12,528 bases of DNA, from the NCBI GenBank assembly GCA_934167755.1, contig CAKPLT010000025.1:1-12528 (forward strand). The letters are read 5' to 3'. Positions 1 through 6,119 of this stretch are shown one piece after another (the first letter of the stretch is position 1; each line of letters starts with the position of its first letter). A model generated the notes under the pieces. That model was not told the origin of the DNA and made no database searches. It was given only the letters and a program-made list of their open reading frames with translations. Source of the DNA: an uncultured Clostridia bacterium. GTDB lineage: Bacteria; Bacillota; Clostridia; TANB77; CAG-508. The translations under genes and the position numbers were made by a program.

Positions 1-366
1 GCTCGTATAGCAGGAGTAGACTTACCTAAAGAAAAAAGAGTAGAAATAGGACTTACATATATTTATGGTATAGGAGTTGCTAGCTCAAACAAAATTTTAG
101 CAAAAGCAGGAGTTAATCCAGATACTAGAATAAAAGACTTAACTGATGATGAAGTTAATAGCATAAGAAAAGTTATTGACGAATCATACAAAGTTGAAGG
201 TGACTTAAGAAGAGAAGTAGCGCTTAATATAAAAAGACTAACAGAAATTGGATGCTATAGAGGATTAAGACATAGAAGAGGACTTCCAGTAAGAGGTCAA
301 AGAACAAAAACTAATGCTCGTACAAGAAAAGGTCCAAGAAAATTAGTAAGCAAATCAAAAAAATAA
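1..366 (+). CDS. rpsM: 30S ribosomal protein S13, lacking only its start codon
   Basis: The reading frame is open from base 1 (A-R-I-A-G-V-D-L-P) to the TAA at 364-366, giving 121 residues. Only the initiator Met lies outside the window. S13 sits in the head of the small subunit and contacts S19 and the A/P-site tRNAs. The family start, the helix-two-turn-helix region with the Y-G-I-G motif, the R-G-L-R-H-R-R-G-L-P-V-R-G-Q-R-T stretch and the basic C-terminal tail are all visible. It is followed by rpsK, rpsD, rpoA and rplQ, the usual order of the alpha operon in Firmicutes. Identification is essentially certain from sequence. Confidence 0.97.
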   Translation, partial: ARIAGVDLPKEKRVEIGLTYIYGIGVASSNKILAKAGVNPDTRIKDLTDDEVNSIRKVIDESYKVEGDLRREVALNIKRLTEIGCYRGLRHRRGLPVRGQRTKTNARTRKGPRKLVSKSKK

Positions 367-477
367 TAAGATAGATTTTGATAATAAAAACAAATCGTAT
401 AAATAATTAATACAAAAAATCAAACTTCAAATAACATGTTTGATAAATGTATTATTTAAAGGAGGGAAATAAAGGCA
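367..477 (+). other. rpsM-rpsK spacer with strong SD
   Basis: This is an AT-rich 111-base spacer. Its only clear signal is the Shine-Dalgarno AAAGGAGGG at 458-466, eleven bases before the rpsK ATG, which is slightly long. A weak hairpin can be drawn from AAATAA and TTATTT with a bulge just before the SD, but it is too AT-rich to be convincing. Unlike the later spacers of this operon it contains no GGGACA repeat. Confidence 0.5.
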
Positions 478-876
478 ATGGCTAACAGAAATGTTGCAAA
501 AAAACCAGTAGCTAGAAGAAATAGAAAAAACATTGATAAAGGTGAAGCTCATATTCATTCTAGTTTTAATAATACAATAGTTACAATAACAGATACAAAG
601 GGAAATACAATATCATGGGGAAGTGCTGGTGGACTAGGATTTAAAGGTTCAAGAAAAAGTACACCATTTGCAGCTGGAGAAGTAGCTGAAACAGCAGCTA
701 AAGCAGCAATGGAACATGGGTTAAAAACTGTTGAAGTATATGTTAAAGGACCTGGTGCAGGTAGAGAAGCTGCAATAAGAGCACTTCAATCAGCAGGATT
801 AGAATTAAGCAGTATTAAAGATGTAACACCAATCCCACACAATGGTTGTAGACCACCAAAAAGAAGAAGAGTATAA
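478..876 (+). CDS. rpsK: 30S ribosomal protein S11
   Basis: A 132-residue protein of normal family length. S11 forms part of the small-subunit platform and helps shape the mRNA exit path near the E site. Diagnostic stretches are H-I-H-S-S-F-N-N-T-I-V-T near residue 26, S-W-G-S-A-G-G-L-G-F-K-G-S-R-K-S-T-P-F-A-A in the middle, and the C-terminal T-P-I-P-H-N-G-C-R-P-P-K-R-R-R-V. The ATG at 478 has an AAAGGAGGG Shine-Dalgarno upstream. The gene lies in the alpha operon between rpsM and rpsD. The 126-base gap after it is unusually structured (see the repeat at 889-951). Confidence 0.98.
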   Translation: MANRNVAKKPVARRNRKNIDKGEAHIHSSFNNTIVTITDTKGNTISWGSAGGLGFKGSRKSTPFAAGEVAETAAKAAMEHGLKTVEVYVKGPGAGREAAIRALQSAGLELSSIKDVTPIPHNGCRPPKRRRV

Positions 877-888
877 TGAATAATATAG

Positions 889-951
889 TAACCCTGCGCG
901 GGACATTTCTTGTCCGCAAAGGAATACCAGGGGGAAAGAAGTACCCCGTTA
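889..951. repeat. GC-rich inverted-repeat islet between rpsK and rpsD
   Basis: A GC-richer island sits in the AT-rich spacer. A central hairpin pairs GCGGGACA (898-905) with TGTCCGC (911-917), one base short of perfect. It is nested in an outer pair CCCTG (892-896) / CAGGG (928-932). An alternative pair is GGGG (931-934) with CCCC (944-947). The edges are TAAC (889-892) and GTTA (948-951), also inverted. The GGGACA...TGTCCC core recurs in the spacers before and after rplQ. No T-run follows, so it is not an intrinsic terminator. It could be a decayed REP-like palindrome or a folded mRNA element affecting rpsD; S4 is a known autoregulator of its own operon in other bacteria. Confidence 0.6.
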
Positions 952-1002
952 GAGTATATAAACAAGATTGAGTAGAAATATAGAAAGAGGTGTAAATAAA
1001 AA

Positions 1003-1629
1003 ATGGCACGTTATACAGACGAACAATGTCGTATTTGCCGTAGAGAAGGACAAAAATTGTTCTTAAAAGGTTCAAGATGTTATTCTGACAAATGCAGTAT
1101 TTCTAGAAGAAATTATGCTCCAGGACAACACGGACAAAAAAGAGCAAAACTTTCTGAATACGGAACACAATTAAGAGAAAAACAAAAAACAAAATCATAC
1201 TATGGAGTTGGAGAAAAACAATTCAGAAGATATTTTGAAATGGCATCTAATAAAAAAGGAGTAACAGGTGAAAACTTATTACAAATATTAGAAAGCAGAT
1301 TAGATAATGTAGTTTATAGATTAGGATTTGGAGCTTCAAGAGCGCAAGCTAGACAATTAGTAAACCACGGACAATTCGAAGTAAATGGAAGAAAAGTTAA
1401 TATTCCATCATATTTAGTAAAAGCAGGAGATGTAATTACAGTAAGAGAAAGCAAAAAAGATAATGGAGCAATAAAAGTTAATGTTGAAGCAAATTCAGCA
1501 AAACCAATTCCAGCATGGCTAGAATTAAACAATGAAACTTTAAGTGGTAAAGTGGTAAGATTAGCATCAAGAGAAGATGTTGATATCCCAGTTGAAGAAC
1601 ATTTAATAGTAGAGCTTTACTCTAAATAG
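1003..1629 (+). CDS. rpsD: 30S ribosomal protein S4, zinc-binding (C+) form
   Basis: A 208-residue protein of normal length. S4 is a primary 16S rRNA-binding protein that nucleates assembly of the small-subunit body. In other bacteria it also represses ribosomal protein mRNAs. Four cysteines at residues 9, 12, 26 and 31 (C-x2-C-x13-C-x4-C) form the zinc site of the C+ variety. The Y-A-P-G-Q-H-G-Q stretch and the S4 RNA-binding domain (R-L-D-N-V-V-Y-R-L-G-F, residues about 99-109, onward) follow. The Shine-Dalgarno AAGAGGTG at 985-992 precedes the ATG by ten bases. The spacer upstream holds a hairpin islet where a translational regulator could bind, but this is not shown. rpoA follows 25 bases downstream. 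Confidence 0.98.
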   Translation: MARYTDEQCRICRREGQKLFLKGSRCYSDKCSISRRNYAPGQHGQKRAKLSEYGTQLREKQKTKSYYGVGEKQFRRYFEMASNKKGVTGENLLQILESRLDNVVYRLGFGASRAQARQLVNHGQFEVNGRKVNIPSYLVKAGDVITVRESKKDNGAIKVNVEANSAKPIPAWLELNNETLSGKVVRLASREDVDIPVEEHLIVELYSK

Positions 1630-1654
1630 TTTTTAAAATATTAGGGAGGTAGAA

Positions 1655-2602
1655 ATGATAGAATTTGAAAAGCCAAATATTGAATGTCTAGAGGTTGATA
1701 ATGCAAATAATTATGCAAAATTTGTATGCGAACCATTAGAAAGAGGATATGGTGTAACAATAGGAAATTCATTAAGAAGAATATTACTTTCATCATTAAC
1801 AGGATGTGCATTAACAAGTGTTAAGATAGAAGGAGTATTACATGAATTTTCAAGCATACCAAATGTTGTAGAAGATGTACCAGAAATTATAGTTAACTTA
1901 AAAAATGTTAGACTAAAATTTGCTGAAAACGAAGAAAAAGTTATGAGAATTAACTTTAAAGGAGAAGGAGAAGTTACTGCAGGAGATATCATAACAGATG
2001 GAACTGTAGAAATCTTAAATCCAGACTTACATATAGCAACTGTATCAGAAGGTGGACAGTTGATAATGGAAATGACAGCAGATATGGGAAGAGGATATTC
2101 CCCTTCAGAAAAAAATAAAAAACCTAACCAAGACATATCTGTGCTTCCAATAGATTCAATTTATACACCAGTTAAAAAAGTAAATTATCAAGTAAAAAAC
2201 ACTAGAGTAGGCCAAATGGTTGACTATGATAAACTAATTATTGAAGTATGGACAGACGGTAGCTTAAAAGCTCATGAAGCATTAAGTTTAGCTGCAAAAG
2301 TTATGACAGGACATTTAGAATTATTCATAGATTTATCAGAAGCAACAAAAAATACACAAGTAATGATTGAAAAAGAAGAATCTAAGAAAGAAAAAGTATT
2401 AGAAACTTCAATAGAAGAATTAGAATTGTCTGTACGTTCATTCAATTGCTTAAAGAGAGCAGGAATAGCTACAGTTGAAGATTTAACAAATAAATCTGAA
2501 AATGATATGATGAAAGTTAGAAACTTAGGAAAGAAATCATTAGATGAAGTAATTGCAAAATTACATTCATTAGGACTAAGTTTCGCAGAAGAAGACGAAT
2601 AA
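1655..2602 (+). CDS. rpoA: DNA-directed RNA polymerase subunit alpha
   Basis: A 315-residue protein of standard length. The alpha dimer scaffolds RNA polymerase assembly, and its C-terminal domain binds UP elements and activators. The N-terminal domain (about 1-230) shows the family's assembly region (E-R-G-Y-G-V-T-I-G-N-S-L-R-R-I-L-L-S-S near residues 29-47). A Lys/Glu-rich linker spans about 235-255. The C-terminal domain has the helix-hairpin-helix R-N-L-G-K-K-S-L-D-E-V and the L-S-V-R-S-F-N-C-L-K-R-A motif that contacts DNA. TAGGGAGGT lies just before the ATG. The gene is in its classic place in the alpha operon, before rplQ. Confidence 0.98.
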   Translation: MIEFEKPNIECLEVDNANNYAKFVCEPLERGYGVTIGNSLRRILLSSLTGCALTSVKIEGVLHEFSSIPNVVEDVPEIIVNLKNVRLKFAENEEKVMRINFKGEGEVTAGDIITDGTVEILNPDLHIATVSEGGQLIMEMTADMGRGYSPSEKNKKPNQDISVLPIDSIYTPVKKVNYQVKNTRVGQMVDYDKLIIEVWTDGSLKAHEALSLAAKVMTGHLELFIDLSEATKNTQVMIEKEESKKEKVLETSIEELELSVRSFNCLKRAGIATVEDLTNKSENDMMKVRNLGKKSLDEVIAKLHSLGLSFAEEDE

Positions 2603-2650
2603 AAAATATTGTGAATAATGTAAATAGAGGGTAATCACTTTCTCATAAGG

Positions 2651-2703
2651 GGAGGGGACATATATTGTCCCATAAGACAGACCCTAGGGAAAGATGTGTC
2701 CCC
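2651..2703. repeat. GGGGACA/TGTCCCC inverted repeats between rpoA and rplQ
   Basis: GGGACA (2655-2660) pairs with TGTCCC (2666-2671) across a five-base loop. Alternatively GGGGACA (2654-2660) pairs with TGTCCCC (2697-2703), seven perfect pairs enclosing a CCCTAGGG palindrome (2682-2689). The two pairings exclude each other. The islet is far richer in G and C than the flanking genes and ends about 30 bases before the rplQ start codon. There is no T-run, so a terminator is unlikely. The GGGACA core is shared with the islets at 889-951 and 3257-3314. Readings: REP-like relic or a folded leader of rplQ mRNA. Confidence 0.65.
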
Positions 2704-2731
2704 TGACAATAGAAAAAGGAAGGTGAAAATA

Positions 2732-3256
2732 GTGGCTACAAACAGAAAGTTAGGTAGAACTACTGATATAAGAAATGCAATGTTAAAAACTTTGACAACA
2801 GATTTAATATTACATGGAAAAGTTGAAACAACAGAAGCAAGAGCAAAAGAAGTAAAAGCAATAGCTGATAGTATAATATCATTAGCAATAAAAGAAAAAG
2901 ACAATTTTGAAACAGTAGATGCAAAAGTAGTTAAAGCTAAATTAGACTCTAAAGGTAACAAAGTTACAGAACTAGTAAAAAGCAAAAATGGTAAAGAATA
3001 CTTAAAAGTTGTAAAAGAAGAAAAAACAGAAAAAAGACAAAAAGATATGCCATCAAGATTAAATGCAAGAAGAAAAATGATGACAAAAATCAATAAAGTA
3101 AAAGATGAAAATGGAAACAATATTGATTTAATTGCAAAATTATTTGATGAAATTGCTCCAAAATACGAAGGTAGAGTTGGAGGATATACAAGAATAATTA
3201 AAGCTGGACCTCGTAGAGGAGATGGAGCAGAAGTTGCAATATTACAACTAGTTTAA
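2732..3256 (+). CDS. rplQ: 50S ribosomal protein L17, with internal insertion
   Basis: L17 sits near the peptide exit tunnel of the large subunit. I place the start at the GTG at 2732 (V-A-T-N-R-K-L-G-R-T-T-D), because the family begins at this R-K-L-G-R block and AAAAGGAAGGTG lies just upstream. An in-frame GTG at 2696 would add 12 unconserved residues inside the repeat islet. The product is 174 residues against about 115-130 for most L17 proteins. The extra length is a Lys/Glu-rich insert at about residues 55-107, between the N-terminal core (E-T-T-E-A-R-A-K-E) and the C-terminal core (L-F-D-E-I-A-P-K-Y, G-G-Y-T-R-I, R-R-G-D-G-A-E). Inserts at this point occur in some clostridial L17 proteins, as I recall them. 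It is the last ribosomal gene of the operon. Confidence 0.95.
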   Translation: MATNRKLGRTTDIRNAMLKTLTTDLILHGKVETTEARAKEVKAIADSIISLAIKEKDNFETVDAKVVKAKLDSKGNKVTELVKSKNGKEYLKVVKEEKTEKRQKDMPSRLNARRKMMTKINKVKDENGNNIDLIAKLFDEIAPKYEGRVGGYTRIIKAGPRRGDGAEVAILQLV

Positions 3257-3314
3257 TTTACCACTAGGGACACTCATTATTGGTAAAAATATTTACCATA
3301 AGGGACACCCATTA
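3257..3314. repeat. Tandem 23-base repeat with mutually exclusive hairpins after rplQ
   Basis: Two copies of a 23-base unit lie at 3257-3279 and 3292-3314, 20 of 23 bases identical. Each reads TTTACCA, two variable bases, AGGGACAC, one variable base, CATTA. The spacer holds TGGTAAA (3281-3287), the reverse complement of TTTACCA, so it can pair with the left copy (3257-3263, 17-base loop) or the right copy (3292-3298, 4-base loop), but not both. The unit begins immediately after the rplQ stop codon. No T-run follows. It shares the GGGACA core with the two upstream islets. Confidence 0.7.
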
Positions 3315-3338
3315 AATAAAGAAAATTAATTAAATATA

Positions 3339-3439
3339 AATTATCAAGAGTGGAGTAGAGAACGGCTCGTTAATTCCACAGCAACCTACCTAATGGCAAG
3401 GTGCTAAAACCGGCAAAGCAAAAGCTTTGAGTGATGATT
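3339..3439 (+). ncRNA. SAM-I (S-box) riboswitch aptamer
   Basis: Conserved S-box blocks appear in order: TTATCAAGAG (3341-3350), CAGCAACC (3379-3386), GGTGCTAAAACCGGCAAAGC (3400-3419) and GAGTGATGAT (3429-3438). P1 forms from AATTATC (3339-3345) and GATGATT (3433-3439) with one G-U pair. P2 forms from GTGGA (3350-3354) and TCCAC (3375-3379). P4 forms from AAAGC and GCTTT. It lies directly upstream of metK, a classic S-box target. S-adenosylmethionine binding should stabilise P1 and favour the terminator at 3450-3479, switching metK off when SAM is plentiful. The match is from memory of the consensus; a covariance-model search would settle the class. Confidence 0.93.
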
Positions 3440-3449
3440 ATTAATAAAG

Positions 3450-3479
3450 AACTCTTAGCAAAAATGCAAAGAGTTTTTT
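3450..3479 (+). terminator. SAM-responsive intrinsic terminator of metK leader
   Basis: AACTCTT (3450-3456) pairs with AAGAGTT (3469-3475). After an A-A mismatch a GCA/TGC extension closes an AAAA loop. A run of six T (3474-3479) follows. A possible antiterminator is GCT/GAGT at the 3' end of the aptamer (3424-3432) pairing with ACTCTTAGC (3451-3459) around a small internal loop. This is the normal OFF-switch layout of S-box leaders. Confidence 0.88.
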
Positions 3480-3521
3480 ATTATGTTTAAGCAAGTTTGG
3501 AACAAGAAAGGAAGTAATAAT

Positions 3522-4634
3522 ATGAAAAAATTTTATTTTACATCTGAAAGTGTAACAGAAGGACATCCAGATAAATTATGTGATTACATTTCAGACACAA
3601 TATTAGATGAAGCTTTAAAACAAGACAAATATTCAAGAGTAGCTGTAGAAACATTTGCATCAGCAAATCAAATAACAATTGCAGGACAAATAACAACAAA
3701 TGCCAAATTAGATGTTGAGAAAATAGTTAGAGATAGAATAAAAGAAATTGGATATGATAATGCAGAATTAGATATTGATTATAAAACTTGTAAAATAGAT
3801 ATAAATATAACAAAGCAAAGTTCAGATATAGCACAAGGAGTTGATGTTGGAGGAGCAGGAGATCAAGGAATAATGTTTGGATTTGCTTCAGATGAGACAG
3901 AAGAATATATGCCATTTGCAATATCAATGGCTCATAAATTATCAAAAAGACTTACAGAAGTTCGAAAAACAGGAGTATTACCATATTTAAGACCAGATGG
4001 TAAAACACAAGTAACAGTAGAATACGAAGGAAATCAAGTAAAAAGAATTGATACAATATTAATTTCAACACAACACAATGCAGATGTTGATATAGATGCA
4101 TTAAAAACAGATATTAAAGATAAAGTAATAAATGCAGTAATTCCACAAGAGTATCTTGATGAAAATACAAAATACTATATAAATCCAACTGGAAGATTTG
4201 TAATTGGTGGACCTTTAGGTGATACTGGACTAACTGGAAGAAAAATAATCGTAGATACATATGGAGGATATGCTCGTCATGGTGGAGGAGCATTTTCAGG
4301 AAAGGATGCAACAAAAGTAGATAGAAGTGCAGCATATATGTTGCGCCATATTGCAAAAAATATTGTAGCAAATGGATATGCTAAAAAATGTGAATTACAA
4401 GTTGCATATGCAATAGGGGTTGAACAGCCAATGTCAATATTTATAGATACATTTGGAACAAATACAATTCCAGAAGATAAAATTGAAGAAATTGTTACAA
4501 GAAATTTTGACTTAACTCCAAAGGGAATAATAGAATATTTAGGATTGCGTGAACCTATTTTTACAAAAACAACAAATTATGGACATTTTGGAAAGCCAGA
4601 ATTACCTTGGGAAAAAATAATTGAATTGAAATAA
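3522..4634 (+). CDS. metK: S-adenosylmethionine synthetase (methionine adenosyltransferase)
   Basis: It makes S-adenosylmethionine from methionine and ATP in the cytosol. I choose the ATG at 3522 (M-K-K-F-Y-F-T-S-E-S-V-T-E-G-H-P-D-K), because the family starts there and AAAGGAAG precedes it. An upstream in-frame ATG at 3483 lies in the terminator's T-rich tail and would add 13 unconserved residues. The product is 370 residues, a little shorter than the usual 380-400. It lacks a short stretch after Q-G-V-D and most of the C-terminal tail after P-W-E-K. Catalytic landmarks are present: G-H-P-D-K (14-18), G-A-G-D-Q-G, the L-T-G-R-K-I-I-V-D-T-Y-G-G block and G-G-G-A-F-S-G-K-D. It is regulated by the SAM-I riboswitch directly upstream. 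Confidence 0.97.
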   Translation: MKKFYFTSESVTEGHPDKLCDYISDTILDEALKQDKYSRVAVETFASANQITIAGQITTNAKLDVEKIVRDRIKEIGYDNAELDIDYKTCKIDINITKQSSDIAQGVDVGGAGDQGIMFGFASDETEEYMPFAISMAHKLSKRLTEVRKTGVLPYLRPDGKTQVTVEYEGNQVKRIDTILISTQHNADVDIDALKTDIKDKVINAVIPQEYLDENTKYYINPTGRFVIGGPLGDTGLTGRKIIVDTYGGYARHGGGAFSGKDATKVDRSAAYMLRHIAKNIVANGYAKKCELQVAYAIGVEQPMSIFIDTFGTNTIPEDKIEEIVTRNFDLTPKGIIEYLGLREPIFTKTTNYGHFGKPELPWEKIIELK

Positions 4635-4685
4635 TTAATCACATAAAAATAAAAATTACATATAATAGCCATAAGGAGGAAATCT

Positions 4686-5051
4686 ATGGAGAATTTTATT
4701 ATAAATTCTATACTTTGGACATTTGCTCTTTATGGCTTATTTGAGTTAATTAAACAAATTATATATGTATATACATATACAAATATGAAAGAAAATGGAA
4801 TATATATAATAGTTGCAGTTAAAAATCAGGAAGAAAAAATAGAAGGATTTTTAAGATCATTACTATTTAAAATTTTGTATGGAAAAGAAGAATATATTAA
4901 AGATATAATTGTTGCAGATTTAAATTCAACAGATAGAACTAAAAAAATTATAGACAAAATGTCAGTAGATTATGAATGTGTTAAAATTACTAATTGGAAA
5001 GAATGTAAAGATATTATTGATAATATTAATGAAATGAATGGAAAAATTTGA
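4686..5051 (+). CDS. Small membrane-anchored GT2-like protein of unknown function
   Basis: A 121-residue protein with an excellent Shine-Dalgarno (AAGGAGG, 4673-4679) that fixes the ATG at 4686. One predicted membrane segment lies at about residues 4-29 (I-I-N-S-I-L-W-T-F-A-L-Y-G-L-F). The rest is cytosolic and looks like the first alpha/beta half of a family-2 glycosyltransferase: a strand Y-I-I-V-A-V-K-N-Q-E-E (about 40-50), a helix, then I-I-V-A-D-L-N-S-T-D-R-T (about 74-85), which resembles the usual V-D-D-G-S-T-D-x-T. It stops before any acceptor or catalytic-base region, so enzymatic activity is doubtful. Whether it is a stable short family or a truncated gene cannot be told here. No close homologue is recognised. 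It sits between metK and a broken radical-SAM gene. Confidence 0.7.
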   Translation: MENFIINSILWTFALYGLFELIKQIIYVYTYTNMKENGIYIIVAVKNQEEKIEGFLRSLLFKILYGKEEYIKDIIVADLNSTDRTKKIIDKMSVDYECVKITNWKECKDIIDNINEMNGKI

Positions 5052-5120
5052 TATGATTGACTTATATAACATAATTTGATAAAATGTGCATTGAGAATTT
5101 TTAGAAAGAGAAATATAAAT

Positions 5121-6000
5121 ATGTTAGAAAAATGTACAATATGTCCACACAAATGTGGAATAAATAGAACACAATATATAGGAAGGTGTAAATCAAAAGA
5201 TAAAATAAAAATAGCATTATACTCAACACATAATTTTGAGGAACCGTGTATTTCAGGCGAGAATCGGCTCTGGAACGATTTTCTTTTCAAACTGTAATAT
5301 GAATTGTATATTTTGTCAAAATTACGAAATTAGCCAATTGGGCAAAGGGAAGGAAATAACCATACAAGAACTTGCAGATATAATGATAATACAACAAGAA
5401 AAAGGAGTAGAAAATATTAATTTAGTAACACCAACAAGTTATGCAATACATATAATAGAAGCAATAAAAATAGCCAAAGCTAAAGGGTTACATATACCAA
5501 TTGTTTATAATACAAATGGGTATGAGAGTGTAGAAACATTAAAAATGCTAGAAGGGTATATTGATATATATTTACCAGATTTTAAATATTACTATAATGA
5601 ATTAGGAAAAAAGTATTCAAATATTAATAATTATTTTGAAATAGTAACAGAAGCAATAAAAGAAATGTATAGACAAGTGGGGAATCCTAAATTAAATGAA
5701 AATGGAATGATGAAAAAAGGTTTGATGATTAGACATTTGATTCTACCCAATCAAATAGAAAATAGTAAGCAAGTTTTAAAATGGATAAAAGAGAATTTAG
5801 GCAACAATATATATGTAAGTGTAATGGCACAGTATTTTCCTACATATAAAGCTAAAGAACTGGACGAGTTGAATAGAAAACTTACTAAAAATGAATATGA
5901 GGAAGTTGAGAATTATTTATATGAATTAAATTTGGAAAATGGATATATACAAGAACTTGGAGAGCATGAAGAAGAGTATGTGCCTAAATGGGATGAATAG
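5121..6000 (+). pseudogene. Radical-SAM protein, PflA-like, broken by a +1 frameshift
   Basis: The first frame (from ATG 5121) reads M-L-E-K-C-T-I-C-P-H-K-C-G with cysteines at 5, 8, 12 and 23, then E-E-P-C-I-S-G-E-N, and runs to a stop at 5297. The second frame continues the protein: G-S-G-T-I-F-F-S-N-C-N-M-N-C-I-F-C-Q-N-Y-E, with the radical-SAM C-x3-C-x2-C motif, to the TAG at 5998-6000. Removing one base near 5264 (the T in GAATCGG) restores C-I-S-G-E-N-G-S-G-T-I-F-F, the family's expected sequence, and gives 292 residues. Intact relatives are annotated as pyruvate-formate-lyase-activating-enzyme-like proteins of uncertain substrate. The rest of the gene is well preserved (V-T-P-T-S-Y, V-Y-N-T-N-G-Y-E, Y-L-P-D-F-K), so the lesion is recent or a sequencing error. 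The start is tentative: its Shine-Dalgarno (AGAAAGAG) is weak. Confidence 0.85.
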
Positions 6001-6026
6001 AGAAAAAGTATTAAATTTGTAACTTT

Positions 6027-6047
6027 TTTGTAAAAATAATTTACAAA
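6027..6047. repeat. Perfect 8-bp inverted repeat overlapping the thyX -35 box
   Basis: TTTGTAAA (6027-6034) and TTTACAAA (6040-6047) are perfect inverted copies around a five-base centre. The right arm contains the proposed -35 hexamer. No T-run follows, so this is not a terminator. The position fits an operator, but the AT-rich background makes chance possible. Confidence 0.4.
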
Positions 6048-6068
6048 CTAAATATATTATGTTATATT
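6040..6068 (+). promoter_or_regulatory. Probable sigma-A promoter of thyX-folA
   Basis: TTTACA (6040-6045), a 17-base spacer and TATATT (6063-6068) predict a start near 6075, about 45 bases before the thyX start codon. Each hexamer differs from consensus by one base. There is no clear terminator after the upstream pseudogene, so some read-through transcription is also possible. Confidence 0.55.
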
Positions 6069-6119
6069 AAAAATGAAGTATAAAATGCATAGAAAATTTG
6101 ATAAAATATGGGGGAAAAA

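Noticed and set aside
815..1075. Minus-strand frame spanning the rpsK-rpsD spacer
   Set aside because: It overlaps two certain ribosomal genes, has no recognisable domain, and is hydrophobic only because of AT-rich complement codons.
2696..2731. Upstream GTG as the rplQ start
   Set aside because: It would add 12 unconserved residues read from the repeat islet. The GTG at 2732 has a better Shine-Dalgarno and matches the family's N terminus.
2635..3120. 161-codon open frame on the minus strand opposite rplQ
   Set aside because: It is the complement of a Lys/Glu-rich gene in AT-rich DNA, giving a Phe/Leu/Ser-rich translation with no recognisable domain. rplQ is certain on the other strand.
3257..3314. 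CRISPR array
   Set aside because: There are only two repeat units with a 12-base spacer and no cas genes; this does not fit a CRISPR array.
3483..3521. Upstream ATG as the metK start
   Set aside because: It lies directly after the riboswitch terminator with no Shine-Dalgarno, and the added residues are not found in MetK proteins.
4661..4666. TATAAT as a promoter for the small GT2-like gene
   Set aside because: No acceptable -35 lies at the right distance, and the predicted start would fall on the Shine-Dalgarno itself.
5236..5300. Programmed frameshift in the radical-SAM gene
   Set aside because: There is no slippery heptamer, stimulatory stem or internal Shine-Dalgarno at the junction; a simple one-base insertion explains it better.
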